This document shows, in pieces, positions 17,340 through 24,053 of a stretch of 40,361 nt of DNA. The notes under the pieces are model-generated. The model saw nothing but the letters and a program-made list of their open reading frames with translations. It was not told where the DNA came from and ran no database searches. Position numbers and translations under genes: made by a program. Numbering within the stretch: position 1 is the first letter of the stretch; every line of letters starts with the position of its first letter. The DNA comes from Chitinophagaceae bacterium (GTDB taxonomy: Bacteria; Bacteroidota; Bacteroidia; Chitinophagales; Chitinophagaceae): contig JADBXR010000007.1 of the NCBI GenBank assembly GCA_020403425.1, forward strand, positions 90,287 to 130,647, written 5' to 3'.

Positions 17340-17358
17340 ATTATCAACTTTTGATAAT
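17340..17358. promoter_or_regulatory. Palindrome between GMC pair and aldo-keto reductase, operator candidate
   Basis: ATTATCAA and TTGATAAT form perfect eight-base arms around CTT, about 33 bases before the aldo-keto reductase start and within the divergent gap. It could be an operator for both genes; no dedicated regulator is adjacent. Confidence 0.45.
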
Positions 17359-17390
17359 TTTATACCAGAATTCATTTCAAATTCAGCAAT

Positions 17391-18386
17391 ATGGAATATA
17401 GGGAGATCGGACAATCGGGCATACATGCTTCGGCCATCACTTTTGGTGCCTGGGCCATTGGTGGGTGGATGTGGGGCGGGGCCGACCGCAAAGAGGCGCT
17501 GGAAGCCATTCTGGCTTCTTATGAACTGGGTGTTACTTCAATAGATACGGCCCCTGCCTACGGACAGGGACTCAGTGAAGAGATCGTAGGGGATGCTTTG
17601 AAGACCCTTCCGAGAGACAAGGTACAGATCCTCACCAAATACGGGCTTCGCTGGGACCTGAGCAAGGGTGAGTTCTTCTTTAACAGTATAGATAATGGTG
17701 GCAATCCCATCGTGGTCAACCGCTATTCCGGCAAAGAAAGTATCATCGAGGAATGTGAGAACAGTTTGCGAAGGTTGGGTACGGATCATATTGACCTCTA
17801 CCAGATACACTGGGCCGATCCCACCACCCCTATTGAAGAGACCATGGAAGCAGTACTGCAATTACAGCAAGCCGGTAAGATCCGTGCAGCGGGTGTCTGC
17901 AACTATACGGTCGATCAGATGAAGACCGCTGAAACCGTTCTTCCGCTGGCATCCAACCAGGTGCCATACAGTATGGTGTTCCGCGATATAGAGAAAGATG
18001 TGATCCCCTACTGTATCGAACATCAGAAAGCCGTGATCGCCTATAGTCCCTTACAGCGGGGCTTGCTGACAGGCAAGATCAAACCCGGCCACCAGTTCAA
18101 CGAAGGTGATACCCGCGAAGGCAACCGTTTTTATTCTGACGAGAATATCAGGCGGATCAATGGTTTCCTCGACGATCTCCGGTCACTGGCGGCAGATAAG
18201 AACGCCTCACTGGCACAACTGGTCATTGCCTGGACCCTACGGCAACCCGGTATCACATTGGCATTGGTGGGCGCCCGCAACGCAGAACAGGCAAGCCAGA
18301 ACGCCCGGGCAAGCAATATCCAACTGAGCCATGAAGAATTACAACTCATCAATGACAAACTGGGCAAGCTGGAGCTGGTATTCTGA
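17391..18386 (+). CDS. Aldo/keto reductase
   Basis: The 331-residue protein is a full-length aldo/keto reductase barrel. The catalytic tetrad is visible: Asp52 and Tyr57 in SIDTAPAYGQG, Lys83 in ILTKYG and His140 in DLYQIHW. The NADP-binding C-terminal part (PLQRGLLTGKI, then TLALVGARNAEQ) is also present. It has no signal peptide and should be cytoplasmic. Enzymes of this subgroup reduce or oxidise sugars and keto-sugars with NADP(H). It diverges from the two GMC oxidoreductases, so it may act on the same keto-sugar or aldehyde from the inside of the cell; this is inference from position only. It seems to be a single-gene transcript. Confidence 0.9.
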   Translation: MEYREIGQSGIHASAITFGAWAIGGWMWGGADRKEALEAILASYELGVTSIDTAPAYGQGLSEEIVGDALKTLPRDKVQILTKYGLRWDLSKGEFFFNSIDNGGNPIVVNRYSGKESIIEECENSLRRLGTDHIDLYQIHWADPTTPIEETMEAVLQLQQAGKIRAAGVCNYTVDQMKTAETVLPLASNQVPYSMVFRDIEKDVIPYCIEHQKAVIAYSPLQRGLLTGKIKPGHQFNEGDTREGNRFYSDENIRRINGFLDDLRSLAADKNASLAQLVIAWTLRQPGITLALVGARNAEQASQNARASNIQLSHEELQLINDKLGKLELVF

Positions 18387-18454
18387 TCATCCTGAATAGT
18401 AGTGCAAAAGATCAATCCTTCATCACCGACCAGCGACTGCAACCATAAAATATT

Positions 18455-18487
18455 TTTGGCGATGTCTGATCGGGTCGTTTATATTTG
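18455..18487 (+). promoter_or_regulatory. Bacteroidetes-type promoter ahead of the poly-Cys leader ORF
   Basis: TTTG (18455-18458), a 21-base spacer, then TATATTTG (18480-18487) match the sigma-ABfr consensus exactly. The start should fall near 18493, about 30 bases ahead of the small ORF at 18522. Confidence 0.75.
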
Positions 18488-18495
18488 CCTACCAA

Positions 18496-18509
18496 ATAAG
18501 TAGACTAAT
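18496..18509. promoter_or_regulatory. Imperfect palindrome at the transcription start, operator candidate
   Basis: ATAAGT-AG-ACTAAT is a 14-base palindrome with one mismatch. It lies right at the predicted start of transcription of the leader, where a repressor would block initiation. The binding protein is unknown. Confidence 0.45.
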
Positions 18510-18521
18510 CAATACCGTATC

Positions 18522-18605
18522 ATGCAGGTAAATCCAACCATCAGCGCTCCTGTTATCCGCTTTCACTATTTCCAAGTCAACAGGCATTCCTGTTGTTGTT
18601 GCTGA
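18522..18605 (+). CDS. 27-residue leader peptide ending in four cysteines
   Basis: An ATG at 18522 opens a 27-codon frame ending RHSCCCC and a TGA at 18603-18605. It sits between a strong consensus promoter and the DUF1684 gene (start 18690). Short frames ending in a run of one amino acid are the hallmark of attenuator leaders. Poly-Cys leaders that sense cysteine through ribosome stalling are described in mycobacteria. The four Cys codons overlap one side of a hairpin (18578-18595), and a second hairpin (18616-18630) follows ten bases after the stop, so stalling could switch the fold. No translation evidence exists here; the peptide is called from layout and composition alone. Target: DUF1684, or sulfur genes formerly next to it. 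Confidence 0.6.
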   Translation: MQVNPTISAPVIRFHYFQVNRHSCCCC

Positions 18606-18630
18606 CCTGATTGCCGTTCTGCATCAGAAC
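18578..18630 (+). promoter_or_regulatory. Two hairpins over and after the Cys codons, attenuator candidate
   Basis: CAACAGG/CCTGTTG (18578-18584, 18589-18595, loop CATT) covers the start of the Cys run. GTTCTG/CAGAAC (18616-18621, 18625-18630, loop CAT) follows the stop. An alternative pairing CTGAT/ATCAG would break the second. There is no strong T-run, so control may be on translation or through Rho. Confidence 0.45.
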
Positions 18631-18689
18631 TATTTAGTAAGTCGACTGTTTATTGAAATCATCCACCTTTCACCTTTACAACCGTTCCC

Positions 18690-19598
18690 ATGAATCATCA
18701 TACAAGAATAACTATCCTGTTATCGGCCCTGGCCCTTTCCATTCAATCCTTTGCACAATCCACCGATGCCTACCGGGCCAGCATCGATAGCTGGCATCGT
18801 GCCAGAACAGAGAACCTGAAAAAAGAGAACGGCTGGCTGAACCTGGCCGGACTGTTCTGGTTACAGGAAGGCAGTAACAGTTTCGGCAGTGATTCTACAC
18901 AAGCGGTCGTTTTTCCCAAAGGTAGTATTCCAGCCCATGCAGGCTATTTCGTACGAAAAGGCAATACCGTTTCATTGCTTACCCAGCCAGGCGTGAGGAT
19001 CACCATACAGGATACTGTCGTGACCGATCGCATCATTTTCCAGCCGGATTCGATAAGGACCCCGGTGTTGGCATATGGCTCTTTGAGATGGTCGGTGATC
19101 AAAAGAGAGGACAGGATCGGCATCCGCCTGCGTGATCTGAAGAGCAAGGAGCTGGAACATTTCAAAGGCATTGACAGATACCCGGTAAATACGGCCTGGA
19201 GAACCACGGCCAAACTGGAGACCTCCGGACAACCCGGACGCATTTCCATTACCAATGTACTGGGACAGACCAACCTGCAGAATGCGGCCGGCAAACTGGT
19301 ATTCACCCTGAGAGGCAAAACCTATACGCTGGATGTGCTGGACGAGGGCGAAGAGGAACTCTTCATCGTTTTTGCTGATGCCACCAATGCCACCGGGACC
19401 TATCCTTCGGGACGTTTCCTATACATTCCAAGGCCAGATGCTCAGGGAAATACGGTCATTGATTTTAACAAGGCCTATAATCCTCCCTGCGCTTTTACCC
19501 CTTTTGCCACCTGCCCCCTACCACCGCCCCAGAACCGCCTGTCATTGGCGATCACGGCAGGAGAAAAGAACTATGGGAAACATGGAACCGGCAGATAA
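18690..19598 (+). CDS. DUF1684 family exported protein
   Basis: The 302-residue protein has a signal peptide (residues 1-22, ending SFAQ) and then the whole DUF1684 fold. The signature near the start is ENGWLNLAGLFWLQEGSN, and at the end DFNKAYNPPCAFTPFATCP followed by LPPPQNRLSL. The family is widespread in Bacteroidetes and Actinobacteria and has no established biochemical role. The two conserved Cys near the C-terminus could form a disulfide after export. It lies 84 bases after the poly-Cys leader ORF, with no other promoter seen between, so its expression may depend on that leader. It is the last protein gene before the tRNA-Ala where the mobile element begins. Confidence 0.87.
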   Translation: MNHHTRITILLSALALSIQSFAQSTDAYRASIDSWHRARTENLKKENGWLNLAGLFWLQEGSNSFGSDSTQAVVFPKGSIPAHAGYFVRKGNTVSLLTQPGVRITIQDTVVTDRIIFQPDSIRTPVLAYGSLRWSVIKREDRIGIRLRDLKSKELEHFKGIDRYPVNTAWRTTAKLETSGQPGRISITNVLGQTNLQNAAGKLVFTLRGKTYTLDVLDEGEEELFIVFADATNATGTYPSGRFLYIPRPDAQGNTVIDFNKAYNPPCAFTPFATCPLPPPQNRLSLAITAGEKNYGKHGTGR

Positions 19599-19604
19599 CT
19601 AAAT

Positions 19605-19635
19605 TTTGTCAGAATCGTACCAGACTATACATTTG
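19605..19635 (+). promoter_or_regulatory. Promoter of tRNA-Ala
   Basis: TTTG (19605-19608), a 19-base spacer and TACATTTG (19628-19635) match the Bacteroidetes consensus. The start would be near 19641, about 45 bases before the mature tRNA. Confidence 0.65.
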
Positions 19636-19685
19636 CAATCCTATCGGCATCAATCAGCTTCTCTGTAAAAGATGACCGGTTGTAC

Positions 19686-19759
<74 letters not shown>

Positions 19760-19771
19760 CTTGATAATCAA

Positions 19772-19801
19772 AGACTTACATATAAAATGTAGGTCTTTTT
19801 T
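19772..19801 (+). terminator. Rho-independent terminator after tRNA-Ala
   Basis: AGACTTACAT (19772-19781) and ATGTAGGTCT (19787-19796) form a ten-pair stem with one G-U and a five-base loop, followed by five T. It would end the tRNA transcript. Confidence 0.85.
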
Positions 19802-20177
19802 ATTAAAAGTAAAACTTGGGTAAAACCTATAGACTTTTGGTAAAACCATCTTCGACTAAGAAAAATTAAGACAGTCTTTTTATTCACATTTTTCTATCGC
19901 GGTAAGAAATAATCGATTCAGGTAGGCTCATTCGCTATTGTTATGCAGCTACACTGCAAATAAAATATACAATATACTTTCGTTATCGGGTATCGTTGCC
20001 ATATGAAAGGCTCGCTATCTTTTTACCTCTATCTAATCATATTGTCCGGCATGCCTTACAAGGATTTTGAAGATGATTGCATAATCCGATTGTTTTGATC
20101 CAGTGATTCGAGTTTCACGAGTTAGTAATCATATAAATAGTTTCTACCTCTATTTGTTTGGTTTAAATAGTACATAT
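19802..20177. other. Gene-free junction with GTAAAAC repeats
   Basis: This 376-base AT-rich stretch between the tRNA terminator and the P-type ATPase gene has no credible gene. Its left edge holds GTAAAAC at 19809-19815, 19820-19826 and 19840-19846; the last two are extended to GGTAAAACC. The spacings of 11 and 20 bases are one and two helical turns, as for arm-type sites of a tyrosine recombinase or its excisionase. Nothing else is recognised in it. Confidence 0.5.
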
Positions 20178-22208
20178 TTAAAACTTCATTCTTTGTATTC
20201 TCACTGCGTTCAGAATAGCTAAAAGTGCCACACCCACATCAGCAAAAACTGCTTCCCACATGGTAGCTAAACCACCTGCACCTAATGACAGTACAATAAT
20301 TTTTACGGCAAATGCCAAAACAATATTCTGAATAACAATGCTGCGGGTGGCTTTGCCTATCTTAATGGCGGTGGCAATTTTTGAGGGCTGATCGGTTTGT
20401 ATTACCACGTCAGCTGTTTCAATGGCTGCATCACTGCCCATTGCACCCATTGCAATACCTACATCGCTTAAAGCCAATACAGGAGCATCGTTGATGCCAT
20501 CACCAACAAAGGCAATCATTTTTGTTGTGTCCTGCTTTAATTCCTCTACTTTTTGCACTTTGTTTTCGGGTAATAAATCGCCAAAGGCTGTATCAATACC
20601 AATGTGCTTTGCTACTTTTTGAGTGATTGCATTTTTGTCGCCACTGAGCATTACAATCTGAGTAATGCCATTCAAATGCATTTGCTTAATGGCATCCTGT
20701 GCATCTTCTTTAACTTCATCGGCAATGAGCACATAACCTGTATATTGATTATTGATGGCGACTACCACAATGCTTTCTACAATTTCATCCAATTTCGTAT
20801 CGTAACTAATATCGAATTTTTTTAGCAACCTGGTATTACCCGCCAATACTTCCTTGCCATTTATTTTTCCTTTTAAACCATGTCCAGAAATTTCTACTAC
20901 ATCCTCTGCCTGATAAATCTGTGTTTCGTTCTTTTCATATTCGGCTATGGCTTTGGCAATAGGGTGTGTTGATTTGGTTTCCAATGCTGCCAATGTTTTG
21001 ATGAACTCATTTTTGTCCATTCCATTTGTTACAATTTCCTGTACTTTAAAAACACCAGCCGTTAATGTTCCGGTTTTATCCATCACCACGGTATTTAGTT
21101 TGGTTATAAGCTCCAGGTAATTTGAGCCTTTGAAAAGAATACCGTTTTTGCTGGCTGCACCAATGCCGCCAAAATAGCCCAAAGGAATGGAAATGACCAA
21201 GGCACAAGGGCAACTGATAACTAAGAAAATTAAAGCCCTGTACAGCCATTGTGCAAATACATAATCGCTTACAACGAAGTAGGGAATTATAACCAACGCA
21301 ACCGCTAAAAAGAAAACAATCGGTGTATAGATTTTTGCAAACTTTCTTATCAATAATTCTGTCTTTGCTTTTCTGGCTGTGGCATTTTGTACCATTTCTA
21401 AAATGCGTGCAAGTGAACTATCGGCAAATTTTTTGATTACTTTCAGTTCAATTACTTTATCAAGGTTTAGCATACCGGCCAATACCTGCTCTCCTTTGTA
21501 AATTGATTTTGGCTTACTTTCGCCTGTAAGGGCTGCGGTATTGAAGCTACTGCCATCGCTGAGCATTTCGCCATCCAGCGGCACCTTTTCACCCGCCTTA
21601 ATTTGAATGGTTTCGTTTATTTGAACTTCTTCGGGTTTTACTTCCTGGTACCTATTATTTCTTAAAACACTGGCAGAAGATGGACGAACATCCAATAAGG
21701 CTTTAATGTTATTCTTTGCTCTTTTTACTGCTGCACTTTGAAACAATTCTCCAATGGCATAGAATAACATCACCGCAACGCCTTCAGGATATTGCCCAAT
21801 GGCAAAAGCCCCTGAAGTTGCCAAAACCATTAATGTGAACTCTGTAAAGAACTCTTTTTTAAGAATAGCTTCCCAACCTTCTTTTATTACAGGAAAGCCT
21901 ACTGGCAGGTAGGCAATTGCATACCATGCAAAGCGAATATATTCTTTTAAAAAAGCAGACTTAAAATAATTATCTACGGCAATGCCAATAAGCAGCATAA
22001 TAAAACTGATGATAGCCGGAAGATATTGTTTGAGCATACTACTTTCAGCTATTTCAGTTTTGTGAACGGGCTTACTGTCATCTGGCTTTATTTCATGTAA
22101 CAAATTATCTGCCCCGGCTTTACTGTAAACTCTCTCGTCTAATGTACAGCAAGTAATCTTGCCTTCGTCATCGTAGGTATGAACATGATTTGGATCTGGA
22201 TTTATCAT
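20178..22208 (-). CDS. Heavy metal-translocating P-type ATPase, Zn/Cd type
   Basis: The 676-residue protein is a P1B ATPase that would export Zn2+, Cd2+ or similar ions from the cytoplasm using ATP. Seen in order: TGES (228-231) in the actuator domain, membrane CPC (333-335), phosphorylation motif DKTGT (Asp377), HP (415-416) of the nucleotide domain, GDGINDAP near residue 590, and DVGVALLAILNAVRIQR in the last helix, a form typical of the ZntA/CadA group. The N-terminus has no normal heavy-metal (GMxCxxC) domain; it only offers a His/Cys-rich stretch (HVHTYDDEGKITCC). The start overlaps the 74-residue gene upstream by four bases (ATGA), so the two are translationally coupled. It is the last gene of the minus-strand efflux block. 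Confidence 0.93.
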   Translation of the reverse strand: MINPDPNHVHTYDDEGKITCCTLDERVYSKAGADNLLHEIKPDDSKPVHKTEIAESSMLKQYLPAIISFIMLLIGIAVDNYFKSAFLKEYIRFAWYAIAYLPVGFPVIKEGWEAILKKEFFTEFTLMVLATSGAFAIGQYPEGVAVMLFYAIGELFQSAAVKRAKNNIKALLDVRPSSASVLRNNRYQEVKPEEVQINETIQIKAGEKVPLDGEMLSDGSSFNTAALTGESKPKSIYKGEQVLAGMLNLDKVIELKVIKKFADSSLARILEMVQNATARKAKTELLIRKFAKIYTPIVFFLAVALVIIPYFVVSDYVFAQWLYRALIFLVISCPCALVISIPLGYFGGIGAASKNGILFKGSNYLELITKLNTVVMDKTGTLTAGVFKVQEIVTNGMDKNEFIKTLAALETKSTHPIAKAIAEYEKNETQIYQAEDVVEISGHGLKGKINGKEVLAGNTRLLKKFDISYDTKLDEIVESIVVVAINNQYTGYVLIADEVKEDAQDAIKQMHLNGITQIVMLSGDKNAITQKVAKHIGIDTAFGDLLPENKVQKVEELKQDTTKMIAFVGDGINDAPVLALSDVGIAMGAMGSDAAIETADVVIQTDQPSKIATAIKIGKATRSIVIQNIVLAFAVKIIVLSLGAGGLATMWEAVFADVGVALLAILNAVRIQRMKF

Positions 22209-22429
22209 TTTATACCGTTTATTTTATAATGCGAAGAAATATAATCCTTAAGTTGTTCCTTTAGGGTTTTCAGGTATTCTTCTAAATCTGAAATACAGAT
22301 TTCATTTTTATTGGTTTCACAAATCTTGAAGGGAGTTTCATCCAAAAATTTGTATAGTTCAGGATAATCTGATTCAATCGTTGAAGTGATTAAGATTATT
22401 TCTTGCATAAGTTGATTTACATTTTTCAT
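22205..22429 (-). CDS. Small hypothetical protein coupled to the P-type ATPase
   Basis: I do not recognise this 74-residue protein. It is soluble, acidic to neutral, predicted mostly helical (MKNVNQLMQEIILITSTIES at the start, DLEEYLKTLKEQLKDYI near the end) and has two Cys, in FKICETNKNEICISD, which could bind metal. Its stop codon overlaps the ATPase start by four bases, the layout expected for co-translated partners. A role as a metal chaperone or ATPase regulator is possible, but only the position suggests it. The upstream gap (22430-22476) is short and shows no strong promoter. Confidence 0.6.
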   Translation of the reverse strand: MKNVNQLMQEIILITSTIESDYPELYKFLDETPFKICETNKNEICISDLEEYLKTLKEQLKDYISSHYKINGIK

Positions 22430-22476
22430 TGATTTTTATTTTATCAAGTTTAAAAATTCGTTCTTAGGTATTCTTT

Positions 22477-22797
22477 TTAATTGCGTTTTACCATAATGTG
22501 CAAAGACCTGTCCGTAACAATTTCATTCCATGATTGCATCAACTGCTTTTTGGTAAAAATTGGCAATTCATTCAATGGGCTGTTTTCCAGCCCCTGATGA
22601 AACTTTATGTAAAAATAGCGATTACTATAAGCAAAGTCACGCAACCTGCGAAGCTCTTTTTCCTAATACTCTAATATCTTTTCCTTGCTCCATTTTTCGA
22701 AAGAGTGCAACTTCCGTTCCTGCCAAAATATTGCCAGCAATTGAAAAAAGCTGAGCCCTTTGTACTGAACATAGGAGAATTGTGTTGTGCTTATCAT
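22477..22797 (-). pseudogene. Truncated CapK/phenylacetate-CoA-ligase-like gene with an in-frame stop
   Basis: The minus strand from ATG 22795-22797 reads MISTTQFSYVQYKG... to EKILEY, then TAG, and then goes on in the same frame as EKELRRLRDFAYSNRYFY, IKFHQGLENSPLNELPIF, TKKQLMQSWNEIVTDRSL, ending in TAA at 22477-22479. This is the usual N-terminus of CapK-like adenylate-forming proteins: a helix, a LRRLR.FAY.N..FY.KF block, then ELPI.TK..L and EIVTD. A Gln codon CAG changed to TAG explains the stop. The rest of the adenylation domain (several hundred residues) is missing, so the gene is both interrupted and truncated. It starts 10 bases after the CzcB stop and lies inside the metal block, as if it had been trapped there by recombination. 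Confidence 0.55.
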
Positions 22798-22807
22798 AAT
22801 GTACTTT

Positions 22808-24052
22808 TTATTCTTTTTCTTCACCCCCTGCTGCTTTTGATAGAACATAAAAAGCACCTTTGGTAACTATCATTGCATCTTTAGGTATTTCTTCAAGTGG
22901 TGTTATTTCTATATAGCCTAATTCTGTTATACCTGAAATTACTTCAACTCTTTTGAAACGGATATGCTTTTCAGCTTTGGCTTCTGTATCTTTTCCAGTT
23001 TTTTCCTTTTCATCTTTTTCTACTGCCTTTTCTTCCTCACTACTTACTATAAAGATGAAAGTTTTGCCTTCTGCATTTACCACTGCATCAACAGGAACTG
23101 CCTGTACTGTTTGATTACCTACATTAATCAATGCCGATACATACATGCCGGGCAATAACCTGATGCTGCTCATATTATTTATTTTGGCATGAACAATTAC
23201 GGATTTGTTTTCGTTTTCGAATGATTGGTTGATGCCGTATATAGTACCCGTGATTTGCTTGTTGTTTTGATTGGTAAGAATGAACGCCACCTTTTGCCCA
23301 TTCTTCACCTTGAATAAATCCTTTTCGTACACCTGTAAATCGCAATGCACCTGTGAGTTATCTATAATATCCATTAGTGAAGTTTGCATATCAATATAGC
23401 TGCCTGTCTTTATTCGTATATGCCCTATAACACCACTAATAGGTGCATAAATTGGAATTTGGCTTGCAAAATTTCCATTGGCTACGGATGCAGGGCTGAT
23501 GTTCAATTGCTGTAATTGTGTTTCCATTCCATGCAGTCTTGCTTTATCTGTTTCATATTTTGATGCAGCCTGTTGAAATATCTTACCAGTACCTGCATTT
23601 TCGTTATTGAGTTCTTTTTGGCGCTGATACTCCTGCTGTGTGTACACAAACTCTTTTTTCAGCGTAAGGTAATCTTGTTGCAATCTTACTATATCTGTAT
23701 TTTCTAATATTGCCACTGTTTGCCCTTGGCGAACATAATTGCCTTCCAGTACCATTATTTTTTTGATAATCCCCGATACTAAAGAGTTTACATCTGCTTT
23801 GTTTTGTGGCGGCACTTCTAATTGACCGCTTGATTTTACCACACTGTTTAAGTTTTTCATTTCTATTGTACCCAACTCAATGCCTACGGCTTTCATTTGT
23901 TCTGGGGAAACTTCTATTGCAGCTGTGTGCTCTTCTTCTTTCCTGGTCACTTCTTTTACATCAGCTTTGCCATTTGATTTACAGGAAGAAAAACTGATTG
24001 CACTTACAACTACTGCATATGTTATGATTGATTTTATATTAATTGACTTCAT
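22808..24052 (-). CDS. czcB: RND efflux periplasmic adaptor (CzcB/CusB-like), lipoprotein
   Basis: The 414-residue protein is the membrane-fusion partner of the CzcA pump encoded just upstream. A lipoprotein signal ends at Cys24 (SAISFSSC). Then come a beta-barrel/lipoyl strand set around EVPPQNKADVNSLVSGIIKK, a long coiled-coil hairpin (LQQDYLTLKKEFVYTQQEYQRQKEL to MQLQQL), the second lipoyl half with IYAPISGVIGHIRIKTGSYI and the membrane-proximal barrel (LLPGMYVSALINVG). A charged Glu/Lys-rich insert near residue 345 may lie on the surface. Only one base separates its ATG from the stop of the pump gene. It would link CzcA with the outer-membrane part of the fused protein. The metal is inferred from the pump. 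Confidence 0.92.
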   Translation of the reverse strand: MKSINIKSIITYAVVVSAISFSSCKSNGKADVKEVTRKEEEHTAAIEVSPEQMKAVGIELGTIEMKNLNSVVKSSGQLEVPPQNKADVNSLVSGIIKKIMVLEGNYVRQGQTVAILENTDIVRLQQDYLTLKKEFVYTQQEYQRQKELNNENAGTGKIFQQAASKYETDKARLHGMETQLQQLNISPASVANGNFASQIPIYAPISGVIGHIRIKTGSYIDMQTSLMDIIDNSQVHCDLQVYEKDLFKVKNGQKVAFILTNQNNKQITGTIYGINQSFENENKSVIVHAKINNMSSIRLLPGMYVSALINVGNQTVQAVPVDAVVNAEGKTFIFIVSSEEEKAVEKDEKEKTGKDTEAKAEKHIRFKRVEVISGITELGYIEITPLEEIPKDAMIVTKGAFYVLSKAAGGEEKE

Positions 24053-24053
24053 T

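Noticed and set aside
22560..22754. 64-codon plus-strand frame
   Set aside because: It lies opposite the CapK-like remnant, and its sequence has no recognisable fold, so it is treated as chance.
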